Below are positions 22,310-34,900 of a DNA stretch of 64,000 nt, one piece after another. Position numbers and translations under genes: made by a program. This stretch comes from Agapanthus africanus (taxonomy: Eukaryota > Streptophyta > Magnoliopsida > Asparagales > Amaryllidaceae): NCBI GenBank assembly GCA_030015575.1, contig CM057338.1, forward strand, positions 310,127,827 through 310,191,826. The letters run 5' to 3'. The notes beneath the pieces were generated by a model, which was not told where the DNA came from, ran no database searches, and was given only the letters and a program-made list of their open reading frames with translations. The first letter of the stretch is position 1. The number at the start of each line of letters is the position of its first letter.

Positions 22310-23162
22310 ATCGCCGGCGGCGATCCCTCGACGTGCTGCAGCGTGTAGGGGTGCGCGGTGCTCATGCAGGGTCCTTGGGGAGAGGAGGAAGGAGGAATAA
22401 ATATATATAGGGGAGAAAGAGAGAGAGACGGGGAGAGATAGAGCGAGAGAAAGATTGCGAGAGGAGATAGATAGAGAGGAAGTGAGAGATCGAGAGGAGA
22501 GAGAAACGGGGAGGAGAAAGAATCTCGTCGCGACGTGAGGAGAGAGGAAGAGAGAAGAGAGAGAAAGAGAAAGAGAAAGGGAGAGAGAACGAGAAATGGT
22601 GGGGCCCGGGGAGACTGAAGAGTGATGGGGATTGGTTGATAAAAATTTGTGAAAGATTTAAGGAAATAGAAAATATATTCTGGGGTTTTTTATAGTATAT
22701 TAGTTGGTTAAAGAAAATATTATATTCGACGGTATAAAATTAGAAATTAGGATTTGGCGCAAATGTAAAATATTTCCGAATTGCGCCCGGGTCGAGTCCA
22801 AAAATTTGAAATTGAAATAAGAAAATAATAGGCGGGGTCCAAAATTTATAATGAAGTATTTTACAATAAAAAAGTATACCCCCAAAACGGATGCATGTAC
22901 GTGCGCGTAGTCGTCCAAACACGTCCGTTTTACTGAACGGGACGAAAACACGATGCAAGAACGCTACCATAGGGTTAGGGGTGTCAAGCAAGCCATGACA
23001 AGTATTTTTAATTTTATTTTAGATGCCTTAAATTGTTATATGCAGAAATGAATTGTCGGGTAAAATTTATAACTAGCAACAGTCAATTAAGATCAATGAA
23101 ATAAATACCATACACCAATCATACGGTAACAGAAACTAGTAGCATTGGGCTCGGTTGTTACA
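22310..23162 (-). repeat. G1 right LTR, second part
   Basis: It matches 4219-5062 of the left LTR, including the GA-rich tract and TATA-like box, and ends GGTTGTTACA. The target-site duplication GTTCT follows at 23163-23167. Confidence 0.93.
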
Positions 23163-23789
23163 GTTCTCAAATCCAGAGATCTCATGAAAACAGTATCTCA
23201 ATGCATGTAACCATAAAGTACAATATATACAAACATAGAACAGTAATGTAAGCATATCAAGTATATCATGTGAGCATGTTATATGATAATTACTGAACAA
23301 TGAATATACTTTACAGTTAAGAATAATACCGTAATATAGCAGTTCTACTGTGTAAGTGGTATGGCAATTACCGATAATGAATGTGTGAGCCGGCAAATCT
23401 GTGTAAGTGTAATATGCGCATCATCGGTAATATTGTAGGTGTACTAGTAGACAAAGCCATATACAGATAATGCTGGGAGCATAGTACGTATGCCACGAGG
23501 AATAATACAGCAAAACATGAATGTTAATAAGATATACAACTACCCCTGGGTACATCAAATATAACCCATTATCCACTAAGGTGTTTAGCAGCCAAGATTC
23601 TCCGAATCAAAACAAATCCATAAGTCGGCGATCTATCCTAATAGTATCAGATGTGATATAATCCCCGTACATCATCCTCAAGTCGAGAGTGCAGATCGAT
23701 CATCCGGTATCCTTTCAGGTACGGTATAATCTATCGTACGATATCATCAAATCAGAATAAGGATCTATCGTCCTATACATAAACAAGGG

Positions 23790-24160
23790 TACGGATCTAT
23801 GGCCTCACACGTCATATCACCTTTCATTCTCATATATATACATACATATATATCTAATGTCATATCTATATCATATCTATATCAATCTCACATCATATCT
23901 CATCAATCTCATAACATATCTTGGCATAAGTATCTATATTTTCATATCGCCTCACATCCTCATATCAAGCATATCCGCTCATGTTAACTTATTTTATCAT
24001 ATCCTCATATCAATATATATCATCTCATACTTCTCCTATGTTCAATTATATATCTATATATCGCTTCGCATCCTCATTTCATCATATCAATATATCAATC
24101 TGAGTCATCTTATATTTATCATATCGTCTCCTACTAAATCTTTTGATCATATCCGTAAGT
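23790..24160. repeat. Degenerate TCATATC-rich tract
   Basis: About 370 bases are dominated by CATAT, TCATATC and TATATC words without a strict period. It is pyrimidine/AT-biased on the plus strand. It lies in the G3 LTR and probably arose by slippage. Confidence 0.75.
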
Positions 24161-24677
24161 TCATAGCATAGGTTTCTCCAAAAAGTATTCTATATATCGG
24201 TTTTCCATTATTATGATTGCAGGGGTTCTATACGCCATCTACCCGACTTCCCCCATAGATATAGATCTACTCATCTGCTAATCTTTGCTTACCCAAAGTT
24301 GATGAATTCTTGTTCTCCTTCGTCGTCATGGAAGTCCACGCGAAGGTACTAACAAATCAACACATATCGTAACGAGATCAAAACCAAATCCGAAAACCGA
24401 TACGGCACACGAACGGCTCATAGGTTAGAAACTATAACCCATGCATGCAAGAACAACCAAATAACACTCAGCGTTGACGTACGAACGTCTAACAATCGTG
24501 CCAAAACTAAAATACCAAAATCAAGTTTTCAGAAATCGAAAAACCGAAATCAACAACAAGGGAAAACACTCATAGATTCTACCTTAGGTCAAATTAGGAC
24601 ATTTTGCATATAGAGTAGGTCTAGATATCAGATAACAAAGCCAAGCACCAAAAATCACACCCTATTACTCTGGTCAC

Positions 24678-24714
24678 GCCGCAATTTGTGGCCATTAGGA
24701 TTAAATCTGCGGCC
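24678..24714. repeat. Possible decayed paired GC-box module in G3 LTR
   Basis: GCCGCAATTTGTGGCCATTA and the following TTAAATCTGCGGCC align to the C2 module (GCCGCGGAACCGCCGCATTA...AATGCCGCGG) with differences that are largely C-to-T or G-to-A. The LTRs of the related G2 do not show it. Confidence 0.4.
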
Positions 24715-26439
24715 TGGGTTTGAAGATAGTGGCTCGGGTTTCTAGGTAAAATTCTTGGTAGCCTGCACATCTCATGGTGTTGGAACTTATTTTATAAAGC
24801 TCTCGGGTCATAGCAGATTCTACAGAGATGTCACAATTCGCCAAAAACCAATATCGGGAAAATTCTAAGTACGTGTTTTGGGTTTCTAGTCTCTAGTCTG
24901 GTTAGAATATCATCACAAAAGTCTTGTAAACACTAGCTAAACCTCAATTGTATCTCTACAAGTCCATTCATCCACTAAAAATCAACCTAGAAATTTCCAA
25001 GATCACTAAACAAGCTTAATCGAACTCTAAACTTTACTAAAAGATGAAGAAACTACATACCAAGATGAAAAGTGAAAGGTTATAGCTCTTGGAGCAACTG
25101 AAGAAAATTCCAAGATGGTTGGAAGTCCTCAAAATCCAAACTTGAGCTTGCTAGGGGGTGTAGGATGAGAGGGTGCACATTTTTTATGAAGGTGGCATGA
25201 GATTTTGATAAGGTTTTTGAGGTGATTTTCATGGGGTAAAGGAGAGTGAAAGAGGAGGAGATGAAGAATGATGGAGGGGGATAAGAAAATGAATGAAGGA
25301 TGGAGGCATGGGGAGGAGCCAATACACGCTCTCTCCCTCCCCCCCTCTCTCAAGGCCATACTCTTTTGTCCCCTCTTTTCTTTTCTTTTTATTTTCTTTT
25401 TCTCATTTTCCCTTCTCTTTAAAAAAAACAAGATAACAACAACAAAACAAATGAAACCATGCATGTATCAAAACACAATGTGTTATGGTGCACTAGCCAT
25501 GGCTTAACAAAAGTGGATTTGGCTTAATCATTATCAGTAGTGCACTAATCGAGTTTAATATAAACCGGCATATAATTAATTGCATAATTATATATAAAAT
25601 GTCCAAATCCAATAAATTCCTTTATAATTAATAATACATATTAATCTCCAATTATTTTCCAAATATTGGTATATAATTATACCATTTTACGAAAACCCCA
25701 ATATGTAATTGAATAGTTTTCGTAAAATATAAATTTTTATTATTTAAATTCGAAAAATATTATTTTATATTACTGAAATGTTACAATCTTCCCCCCTTAA
25801 ATAAATCTGGTCCCCGAATTTAAATTTATACCCCCAAATATTAAAACATTTCAATAATCAGTCCAAATCAACATGGCTCCAAAATCATGGAATACACAAG
25901 AACATCACAGCGCATCATGTGCGCATGAAAACGAGTGCGAAACTCAAAATTGAAACTCCGTCAAGCGTCACGCAATCATAGGAGTTATAATGGAAATGCA
26001 AGTCTCGAAATCCACTGCTGAAATCCAAATATACTATAGTCAAAATCATAATACGTATATAGTACCCTTCCTTGTAAAACCCTTTAAAAACTGAATAAAA
26101 CACATGCACAATCTTTCCCGAATCGCCGTGCGATGCGTAACTCACAGTACAAGTGGCGGACACGTATTTGGTAAAGAAATAGATATATGTCTATATATAT
26201 TTTGCTCAAATATACGTCTCGCCTTTTTGAAATATCTCAAAAGGTTCTCCTTGTAAGAGTTCGTGTCACTATGGGAATGTAGGAAATAGCGAGACTATAA
26301 CTCCTTTTTGAAAACCTCTTCGTAAACTTTTTATGCATGCAAAAGTGCTCAGGTACTGTTCTCAGATCAGTCCTGCTCGGCTATTATGTAATATAGTACC
26401 CGTCATGAAAATATGATGCTCATGAGTAAAATCAGCCTC

Positions 26440-26741
26440 AAAAGGTGTATCCAACATCACGTGCGGTCTGGTGCGCACGGAAATCCAAGTCCAATACAAA
26501 TGCCACGAATGTGCACAGAAGAAAAAACTAAGTGCAACGGGTGTGCACGAAAGAATATGTCAAGTGCAACGGGTGTGCACGACAACAACATCAAGTGCAT
26601 CTAGAGTACACGAAAATCTCAACCAAGTGCATCTAACATGCACAAATAAAAATCTCGATCAAGAGCATCCGGTGTGCATAAAATCACATCCCATGCGTCC
26701 AGTGTGGACGAAAATCTAAATCAAGTGCCTCAGGTCCGCAC
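26440..26741. repeat. GTGCA...TGCAC array, left half
   Basis: Units of roughly 30-40 bases carry AAGTGCA(A/T)C, a short spacer, GTGCACGAAA and an AT-rich filler. GTGCA and TGCAC form an inverted repeat in each unit. The clearest units are at about 26528-26600. The array resumes after G2 at 49871-50350. Confidence 0.82.
26737..26741. repeat. Target-site duplication of G2, left (CGCAC)
   Basis: CGCAC precedes the left LTR of G2; TGCAC follows the right LTR at 49871-49875. The single difference is a C-to-T change at a CpG. Confidence 0.85.
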
Positions 26742-29320
26742 TCTCACGACCCGAATGTACGGAACGTGACTGGCACTTAGATTACGAGACGTCTAAAGGC
26801 GTAACATAACCTAAGTCAGCTAAAGCCTAGAAAATCTAAACCAAAATCAACAAGAGTGAAGGAAAACCTTTTATGAAAACGATTTTAAAATTAATTAAAT
26901 TGTATTAACCCCTTTTTAAAAACATCAAAAAATTTTCGAAAATTTCGGCAGAGTCACCTTTGTAAATACTAGCCCCCAAAATAGGTACAACAAGATATAT
27001 AAACCTGTAAAACGAAATGGCATCCCCAAGCGGGAGCTAGCTCTTCGCCCAAGGCGGATCACAACCACACGCAATATATATGCAATATCAAGCCAATAAG
27101 CATAAAGAAATGCAAAGATAAGAAAAACACAATGTCGGCTCAAGTGAGCTCGAGCCCAGAGAAACCACATATACACAAATCTCTCAGTCTCATCACTAGA
27201 TCGCATATACAAATAAGAAGTGGTAAATGGAGAATACTAGATATAAGATAGTACAAAAAAAATAAAAGTGTCCTCGCAACCCACCTAAGAGCAATGTCTC
27301 AAGTCTGAGCAAAAGAAACCAATGATAAGATAAGCCCGCCGCTACAAGGCTGACGGGTCTGACCTGCAAGACAATGTGGCCCAACGGCGGTGAGTTTCCA
27401 GCTCGTGAGTAGCAAATAACATCTAATAAGGCTATCGTAAGAATGCACGAAAATGCGTCACAACATGTATGCCTAGATGTGATGTAATGCCACTAGTATG
27501 TATGCACATGTATACAACATAAATACGAAATCTTTAAGTGTTTAAATTACGATGATCTCTGCATTCTTAACTTAGAAAAAGAATATCTATGCAATAGCTA
27601 AAGCACCATCAATGAAATCATCTGAAAATCGTGTTAAGCATCGACACCAAATATGGAAATATATCTGTCTTAATGTCTCACTATATCAATATCTCAATAT
27701 ATCGGGCTCCATCAGTCCGGATCGGCCCATATCATCAAATCTCATGACAACGGTCGGTATCCTCTGGATATCCGCCGCGCCAGACATCACCGGTAGGTAG
27801 TCTTCCCCTGCCAGGCTCATCGTCTGCAACTCGATCTTCTTGCCCCGGGGTACCATACCGGGCCCACCATGTACCCGAGACGGTTCATCCACTCCTCGAA
27901 TCGGGTCTCGAAATCCAACAGAAAACATGAAAACTCATGGTGGACGACACATATATCATGAGAAAACCGCAACTTTATTTTAAAAAAATGATGATAATAA
28001 GCTTTTGTTAAATTCTTGCGGTTTTCCCCAAAATCCAGAAATCTCATCAATACTGGAATCCTCAAGAAAATCATAATACCCAACATGTTGTATATGATAA
28101 ATGCTTATGATATCAAAGATATGCAATGTGATTTGTGGCTAGGAATCTATATAAGCATGATGATGATGCGAGGTATATACATGCTATGCAATTCAATGTA
28201 TCATGTATGATGCAAGTGATTGATACAGAACTAAGCAGGTTCTACAGTGCTCGTGGCATGGCAATTACCAAAGGCGTGTGTGTTCACATGAATAGTGCAC
28301 GTGCAACACGAGCCAATGGTAATGGTGTAAGTGTCCTAAGGGGTGATATCACACGGGTGTATATAGATGACCAGAAAGCTATGCATATGAATGAGATGGT
28401 TAACTAAATAACTATGCATATAGTTTGCAAGTAATAAAGTGATCCTAACTATGGGGCGCCTCACGCCATCCAGACAATTTCCCCATAGATGTATATATCT
28501 ACTCACTCGGACGCCTCACTAATCTGATCCAACCACCGTTTTGCCTTTGCGCGTCGCGTCCGATATTTCCGCAACCGATCCTAAGATTGCACAACACAAA
28601 CATAAGATTACATATTCCTGAAACGACGAAAGTCGCAAAATAAAAGAATCAACACTCACAAGTTAGGCACAACGTGCACTCGGTGCGCGGAAAACACACG
28701 AAAATCACTAAGCCTTAAATAAAATCGTCGTTTCGGGGCAACCGTCAAAACTAAAACCCGACTAAACCAATTTCCGCATTCACACACCCTAAAATTCGTA
28801 GGAGATGCTATTAATATCGTCGAAATTTTATAATTAAATCACCTCCTAATTTTATGGAAAACCTAGTAAGCATTAACAACTCAATTTCGATGCAAACATC
28901 GCGGTTTAACGATATAACGATCACAACATCGCACAAACATCCAATCTAACCCACTAGATAACCACTACACCTAATTTAATCTATTAACAATGCTTCAAAC
29001 CCTAATTAAAATTTCAACCCTTTTCTAGAATTTCCTAAACAAGAAATTATAACCAAATTAACACTTTAAAATTCTAAGTTAGCATTTTTAAACTTCCAAT
29101 TTAACAACTAGATTAGAATTATACCTTACAAGTTGTGAACCTCTTGCACTTAGCCTCCAAAGTTGCCTCTTTTCTCCTTGTTTTAAACCAATTTGGGTTT
29201 GGAAGGAGGTAGAATAGGGATTAGGTTTGAATTAGTGAAGAAAATTGTGGATTTCGGTGGATTTTTGTTGATTTTTGAATGAATTTTGAACCAAAAAATG
29301 ATGGGGAAAATGGGGAGCTG
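26742..29320 (-). repeat. G2 left LTR (3' LTR), first part
   Basis: It matches 46799-49376 of the right LTR. The terminal TG appears as TC (26742-26743), a point change. It is interrupted at 29320 by A1. Open frames at 26925-28407 also occur in the right LTR and are not genes. Confidence 0.93.
29316..29320. repeat. Target-site duplication of A1, left (AGCTG)
   Basis: AGCTG precedes TGTTCAT and recurs at 41316-41320. The right G2 LTR shows the empty site at about 49371-49380. Confidence 0.95.
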
Positions 29321-29781
29321 TGTTCATATCAGATTTTTGCATTTTTATACCGCCCAATTTTTATCACATTGCTTATCGGTAGGTACTCTTGAGCCGTGTT
29401 TGCTAGCCAATTGCAGGATACAGGTTCTCAGCTCTAAACAGTGAAATTCATGGAAAAGCATGACAAATTCCGGATTACTGCCAACCACAGATAAAACACG
29501 GGTCTCCGCTCTCTATCCGTATGTTGCCGCACACCAGTTTAAGGGACAAAATGGCAAATCGATGTCATTTTCATGCACAAAGCTCAATGGCAACACAAGA
29601 TCCAACATATCTACGCGGAGCTCAAGAAAAATCATGACAAAAGATCCACATTATATCACCTTTTGTTCTGCTGAAATTCTGGAAATATTGTGAAGAGATT
29701 CTGAGAAACAACATATACCACACTGAAGAGTACTAAAATGTAGGAAAAACCACCAAATTTCATGGCCTAACTCCACTAAAG

Positions 29782-29826
29782 GGCCGCGGTTCCGCGGCAT
29801 AAGCATGCTTAGGCAGCGGAACAGCG
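29782..29826. repeat. Paired GC-box module, A1 left LTR
   Basis: GGCCGCGGTTCCGCGGC is followed by a spacer ATAAGCATGCTTA and then GGCAGCGGAACAGCG. It lies about 95 bases upstream of the TATA box. The spacer resembles that in the C2 leader read in sense (GGCAT...CATG.CTAA.GC). Confidence 0.8.
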
Positions 29827-29918
29827 ATCGTACGGGCTCCGCAGTGGATGAAATTTCAGGGGTATTTTGGTCATTCTAAATGGAGGCAGGTTGTTGCCCT
29901 AGGTTTCCAGTTCCCTGA

Positions 29919-29928
29919 CTATAAATAG
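29919..29928 (+). promoter_or_regulatory. TATA box of A1 left LTR
   Basis: CTATAAATAG is a good match to the plant TATA consensus and sits 600 bases into the LTR. The same box in the right LTR is at 40314-40323. An AATAAA about 130 bases downstream fits the R/U5 end of an LTR. Confidence 0.7.
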
Positions 29929-30056
29929 TCCAGAACTTACCAAAGCCAAGGGTGCTTATTCTTGTATTTAGATTTTAGAATACATGTTGTTCTTCTTCCT
30001 CTTCTCATCTCTTCTCCATTAAAACCTTGTAGTGAGCTTTTGTGAGTGAAGTGATG

Positions 30057-30062
30057 AATAAA
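30057..30062 (+). terminator. Polyadenylation signal in A1 left LTR
   Basis: AATAAA in the context GATGAATAAAGGG. The right-LTR copy at 40455-40460 would be the one that ends the element transcript. Confidence 0.5.
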
Positions 30063-30891
30063 GGGTTCTTTTTGTTACCATGCTTGTCTTATTGTTAATT
30101 ATAATTGCTTGTATTTTTCATTTGCTAATCTAGTTGTTGTTATTTGTTGTTTGTTTCTTTCTTGTTCTCTTTTTCTTTATCTTTAAACAACAATGATGCT
30201 TAAGCTTGATCCTTGCCAAAGTGAGGTCTCAAATAGCTAGTTGTAATATTCTAACCTCTTTCTTTCTATCTTCCTCCTTTTGTTTTATTTTCTTTTTCTT
30301 ATAATGGGTGAGTAGCTTTCATACTTGTTAGGGTAGGATAAGGAAAGTTTGAGAGAAGGAAATCTCTTTCTTTCTTTTCTTGCCCAACATGTTAATTCGG
30401 ACTCCTGTTAATTGAACCGCAATCCGCTCCCTACGGCACCCTATCCTACATGATAGCGGTGATTCCTTAGTGAGACCGGTTGTGGTTGAATTAATCGGAG
30501 GTTAAGGCTAAGAGCCAAGAACGGACGGACAAGCACTAAAAGGAAGAACTTATGCGTTGGAAAGCCTAGCCTATACTCGCAAGTTCCTTCCTAGTCGTGC
30601 TAATCCCCGTTGTTGCCGATCACCGTAACACCGATATTAAGAGTGGCAACGAAAGAACTGAGCAACTCCTAACTCAAACTAACCTAATCCTAACCCTAAC
30701 AAGCTCTCTTTATATATCATTTTAGCACATAGTTAATCACAAACAAATCTGGACATTTGGACTTAACTCGTTAAAGCACATAGAAAAAGACTCCCATCTC
30801 ACTGTGGACAACCCGTACTCAACCGGCTAGCTACAAGCGAAACCGTCTTGATTGCGATAATTAACTAAGCACGCAAAAACTCTATCAATCA

Positions 30892-30911
30892 AATGGCGCC
30901 GTTGCCGGGGA
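30892..30911 (+). promoter_or_regulatory. A1 primer-binding site (tRNA-Asp)
   Basis: TGGCGCCGTTGCCGGGGA begins two bases after the LTR end. It is complementary to the 3' end of tRNA-Asp, the usual primer of Athila-group elements. Confidence 0.93.
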
Positions 30912-32128
30912 GACGGTAGTTTATTTCTTTGTGTAATTTCGGGTTAATTTGTGAATATAAATACAACCGAAAAACAAAAAAACAAATATACATTGTAAAA
31001 AAAAACCATCTTGTTATTTTTGATTAGTTTTTGTGCAAGTGTGCAGGATATAAAGAAGGTCGAGTTCAGTGCCAAAGACGTGGGAAGTTAGACCCATATC
31101 TCGCGGCTACACCGCGTTTGATCAAAACGGAACCAACGGTCTACTGTAAAATTCTGGAGCAAATCCAGTAAGCAAATCAAGATTCAGGAGCTCCAGACAA
31201 GAAGAGGACACCCAACTTAGCATACCAAAGGAATTTCAAGGCCCAAAGCCACCTTATTGCCGCGGAACCACGGCATAAGCAGGCTATAGCCGCGGAACCA
31301 CGACCACTTGGTGCCGTCAGCATTTCAATTTTTTTTTTTGAGTATTTCTTTCTCGTTCCCCACTCCTCTAGACTCCACTGAACTGTGTTTTCTGCAGCAT
31401 TCTTTGCGCAAATTCTCTTCCCCCTTCCAATAAATTGTTTTTGTGCAGGATTCTTTGCGCCGCGCTAAAAAAATAAAAAAATTGATTGCAGTTGATTGTT
31501 ACTGCTTTGCATATTTTAATCGGACTTTAAGAGGCTTGAAACCAATCCAGATTGGGTGGGGATTTCATCACCCTTCCCAGGACCCCAGAAATCACAAAAA
31601 GCATATGCATTGACCATTGTTTAATTAAAAAATACCAGACTCAGCCCTAAGGACGTCGCGCTCAATAGGACAGAGGACTGGTTGTAGGCATCGGCCGTTT
31701 ATCCTATCATGACTTTGCGGTGTCTAGGCAAGTGTGCCCAAGGCAAGTGGTTACTTAATTAGGACCACTACTTACGTAGTGGGGAGCCTCCCACTTACCT
31801 GGCACTTACCTGGCCGCAATTGGCGGAGAAGAGGCGGTTTGAGGTCCTATTTCTAGCCCTTTGGAACAGTTAGGAGCTGTCTAGCTGACCTAGGTGACCC
31901 TAGATCTAGGTGTGATTGTGCATATCTTGTTTGTGATTGCTTGAAGCCATAAGTACGTACATATTTCTGTAAAGCTCTTTCTAAAAAAAACACAAAACAA
32001 AAACTTTTATAAAAACTTGCCCTTTGTCGCCAAAATCCATTTTTTCACCCACCACCTATCGTATTTCTCCATTGACGTTTTCTTACCCTCACCTTTTCCG
32101 CTTTGACTACACTAAACTAGTTTAGTGT
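30912..32128 (+). other. A1 untranslated leader
   Basis: The leader is 1.2 kb and has no long frame. It contains the paired GC-box module (31259-31302) and an imperfect direct repeat of about 25 bases ending GCAG(C/G)ATTCTTTGCGC (31384-31410 and 31436-31460). Homopolymer runs lie at about 30990 and 31330. Packaging and dimerisation signals are expected in this region in LTR elements. Confidence 0.7.
31259..31302. repeat. Paired GC-box module, A1 leader
   Basis: GCCGCGGAACCACGGC, spacer ATAAGCAGGCTATA, GCCGCGGAACCACG. Here both boxes have the same orientation, unlike in the LTR and copia copies. Confidence 0.8.
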
Positions 32129-34168
32129 ATGTCCGCTTGGACTCGGGACACTAGCGCCCGCCTAGTCCGCGTTACGTTAGTCGCTACCGACTACGCGATC
32201 GACTCAGACGTCGAAACTCCTTCCACGCCTCTTTCACCCTTACCTTTGCCGGCCAACTTCGACGTTGACCCAAATTCTGTTCATACATCCTCACCTTCAC
32301 CATCACCAACTTCTTCTTCCGCGATGTCAGGATTTAATCCAAACATCCCTACAACTCCCCCGGGATTGATTCGACCTCCTATGGATGCGAATAACCCACC
32401 ACCACCACCTGTTGTAGCGCCACAGCAAATCGCGCTCCAGGACCGTTTCTACCCTACCCGTTCTGCACTTCCCACCTGTCTTTCCCTTCCACCGGCCAAT
32501 GGGGATAATTTTGAAATTAAGCCCCACTTCATTAACATGCTTCCGGAATTTCATGGGCTTGAATCTGAAGATGCCTATATCTTTATCAACAAGTTCCAAA
32601 ATGTTTGTGCCATGATGAAAACTACTCAGCTCTCGGACGATGCTATACGGCTACGGGTCATTCCGTTCACTTTGTGTGATCTTGCTGAAAAATGGCTGTA
32701 TAGCACCGCTTCCCACTCCATAACCAGTTGGGACGAGTTTGTGAAAGCGTTTCTCAAGAAATTCTATCCGAATCATAAAACCGCAAGGATCCGTAACGAA
32801 ATCAACCAATTCTCTCAGCTTCCTACTGAACCCTTCTGGAAGTGCTTTGACCGGTATAAAGACCTTCTTGTTCAGTGCCCTCACCATGGTATTGAGAAAT
32901 GGCAACTTTGCCAAACCTTATACGAGGGCCTGAACCCAGCAACCAAGCAGTTGTTGGAAACCATTTGTCAGGGCCACTTCCTATCAAAATCTTACGAGGA
33001 AGCGTGGCAATTCTTCGACGACCTTGCGGAACAAACGCTTCAATGGGAGAGCACCAGACCAACTTCTTCTTCTTCTTCCTCCACTTCTACTGGTCAGTCT
33101 AGGGTAGGCATTCACCAACTCGATATCTCTATTGCGATGAAAGCTAAAATGGCTGCAATAATGAGAAAACTTGAAGCGATAAAGAGCAAATTTTCATCTC
33201 CTGCTCCTGCCCCTGTTCTTCCCCTTCGTACCATTTGTGCTTGTTGTTCCAATCCTTCTCACTTAACCGAAGAGTGTCCTTACAATCCACCATCTCAAGG
33301 ACATGATCAGGTTAATGCTGCATTTCAGCAAAGACCGAGAAATGATCCATACTCTTCCACCTACAATCCCGGTTGGAGGAACTACCCCAACTTCGCCTGG
33401 AATCAGAACCAGCATCAATTCCAAGGCAACAATTTCCAGAGGCCCCCTCCTCCGCAACAACAAGCGCAACAACAAACTCAACATCAATTTCAGCAGCCCT
33501 TCCAACCCCAACCTTTTCAAAATCAAACGAACAACTTTGCACCCAACAATTCTTTTCCCCAAAACAACCTTGTTCCGTCAAACAACGATAAGGTTTCCTC
33601 GCTCGAACGAAGTCTGGAGGCGTTCGTTAAACAATCGACACAATCCACCGCGAACATCCAGTCGTCTATTCAGTCTTTGGTGCAACACACTGCTGCACAC
33701 GGGCAAAGCATCAAGACCATCGAAGCCCAAATTGCACAGCTGAATGCGGCATTAAACGAGCGAGAAAAGGGGAAGCTTCCATCTCAACCACTCCTAAATC
33801 CCGGTCACCCACATAATGTACATGTTGCTCTTAAACAACAGAACCATAATGTGAGTGCCGTGACTACATTGAGATCAGGAAGGATGCTGCAAAACAATAT
33901 TGGCACACGGATCGACGATGACACCCCGGCCGCTTCTTCTTCTTCTTCTTCTTCTCCTTCCTCATCTTCTGAGCCTATTCTTCATTCTTCAAAAGGCTCT
34001 TCTTCTTCTTCTTCTTCTGCTCTGAACGGACCCACTTCTCACTCCACGAAAACACCAGCTCTGGGATCCGTTCCAACTCCACAATCTCCTCCACAAGCAT
34101 TGGACTCAACCAATTTTAAAAACGTTCCATTTCCAAACCGGTTGAGGTCCAATAAACAAAATCCATAA
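32129..34168 (+). pseudogene. A1 gag
   Basis: The frame holds 679 codons from ATG 32129, preceded closely by an in-frame stop. The N-terminus is rich in Pro/Ser. The gag domain (about residues 130-310) contains L-P-E-F-H-G-L, A-E-K-W-L-Y and F-L-K-K-F-Y-P, typical of Athila. A CCHC knuckle CACCSNPSHLTEEC follows (about residue 370), then a long Gln/Asn/Pro-rich tail and Ser runs encoded by a TCT microsatellite. The TAA at 34166-34168 is in frame with protease, so it breaks the gag-pol polyprotein. The role is particle assembly and RNA binding. The product up to the stop could still be made. Confidence 0.9.
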
Positions 34169-34900
34169 ATGGAGAAGATTCTGGAGTTGTTTAAGCAGGT
34201 TAACATCAACATTCCCCTTTTAGATGCTGTCCAACAAGTCCCGTCCTACGCGAAAATCTTAAAAGACTTGTGCACGAAAAAGAGGAAGTCTCAGGTACCC
34301 AAGAAAGTTTTCTTGGCTAGTGCTGTGAGTGATGCTCTTACTCAATCTTTACCTCAAAAACGGAAGGACCCTGGCTGTCCTACGATTTCTATTACCACTG
34401 GGGATAAGAACATCAACCGCGCACTATTAGATCTTGGTGCCAGTGTTAACCTGCTTCCGTACTCAGTATATGAGCAACTAGGTGTAGGAGAGCTAAAACT
34501 CACACACTGCACTTTCTAAATGGCCGACCGATCGATCACCCATCCCAGGGGTAAGCTAGAGGATGTGTTAATCAAGGTTGGGGACTTCATATTCCCCGTT
34601 GACTTCATTGTATTAGACACACAGCCTGTAGCTAACCCCCGGAATCAAATTCCGGTGATACTCGGTCGCCCATTTCTTGCAACCTCAAATGCTGTGATCA
34701 ATTGTCGAAATGGTTTGATGAACTTATCTTTTGGAAACATGACAATTGAACTCAACATTTTTAGGTTGGGGAATCAGCCCACCGAACCTAATGCTCATAT
34801 ACTAGACATTTTCTCAATCCAGGAGATCACCCCAGAAGAATGTGAATTCGAGGAGTTTTTGTTCGATCACGATAACCTTAACGCCACTAGTGCGTTTCTC
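34169..34900 (+). pseudogene. A1 aspartic protease
   Basis: It continues the gag frame after the TAA. The active site is A-L-L-D-L-G-A-S-V-N, the D-L-G variant characteristic of Athila/Tat. A TAA at 34517-34519 splits the domain just before A-D-R-S-I-T-H-P, and I-L-G-R-P-F-L closes it. The retropepsin would have matured the polyprotein. Confidence 0.87.

Larger units (their letters stand above)
2199..23162 (-). mobile_element. G1: Tekay/Del-type Ty3/gypsy element, interrupted by C1
   Basis: The LTRs are at 2199-5062 and 9935-23162, the latter split by C1. The internal region is 5063-9934 with order gag, protease, reverse transcriptase, RNase H, integrase, chromodomain on the minus strand. 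The ends are TG...CA and the TSD is GTTCT. The primer-binding site lies beside the right LTR. Without C1 the element is about 10.6 kb. Coding is broken by five stops and one frameshift, so it is not autonomous today. Confidence 0.95.
23163..25785 (-). repeat. G3 left LTR, segment 2
   Basis: It resumes the LTR broken at 2198 (CTCAAATCCAGAGATCTCAT corresponds to 28025 and 48083 in G2) and ends GAAATGTTACA at 25785, followed by the purine tract of the minus strand. It includes a TCATATC-rich tract (about 23790-24160), a decayed copy of the paired GC-box module (24678-24714) and a pyrimidine-rich stretch (about 25330-25430). No gene is seen; open frames at 23857-24171 and 25080-25507 are low-complexity sequence. 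Confidence 0.82.
25786..26741 (-). other. G3 3' internal region, first part
   Basis: It begins with the polypurine tract (TTTAAGGGGGGAAGAT on the minus strand) beside the LTR. No pol similarity follows where G2 has its integrase. From about 26440 the sequence becomes an array of GTGCA...TGCAC units. It is interrupted at 26741 by G2 and continues at 49871. Confidence 0.75.
29321..30891 (+). repeat. A1 left LTR (5' LTR), 1571 bp
   Basis: It starts TGTTCATATC and ends CTATCAATCA. It carries the paired GC-box module at 29782-29826, a TATA box at 29919-29928 and an AATAAA signal at 30057-30062. The plus-strand open frame at 29460-29693 is LTR sequence. Confidence 0.95.

Noticed and set aside
23857..24171. 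104-codon frame rich in Ile, Ser and His
   Set aside because: Produced by the TCATATC-rich low-complexity tract.
26440..26741. CRISPR-like look of the GTGCA array
   Set aside because: Units are degenerate with variable spacing, spacers are not distinct, there are no cas genes and the DNA is plant nuclear.
30680..30705. Telomere-like CTAACCCTAAC words in the A1 LTRs
   Set aside because: Only one or two units, not the CCCTAAA plant repeat, and both LTRs carry it as part of unique sequence.
32327..33581. Several 80-100 codon minus-strand frames opposite A1 gag
   Set aside because: They are shadows of a biased coding sequence; the sense frame has gag and zinc-knuckle motifs.
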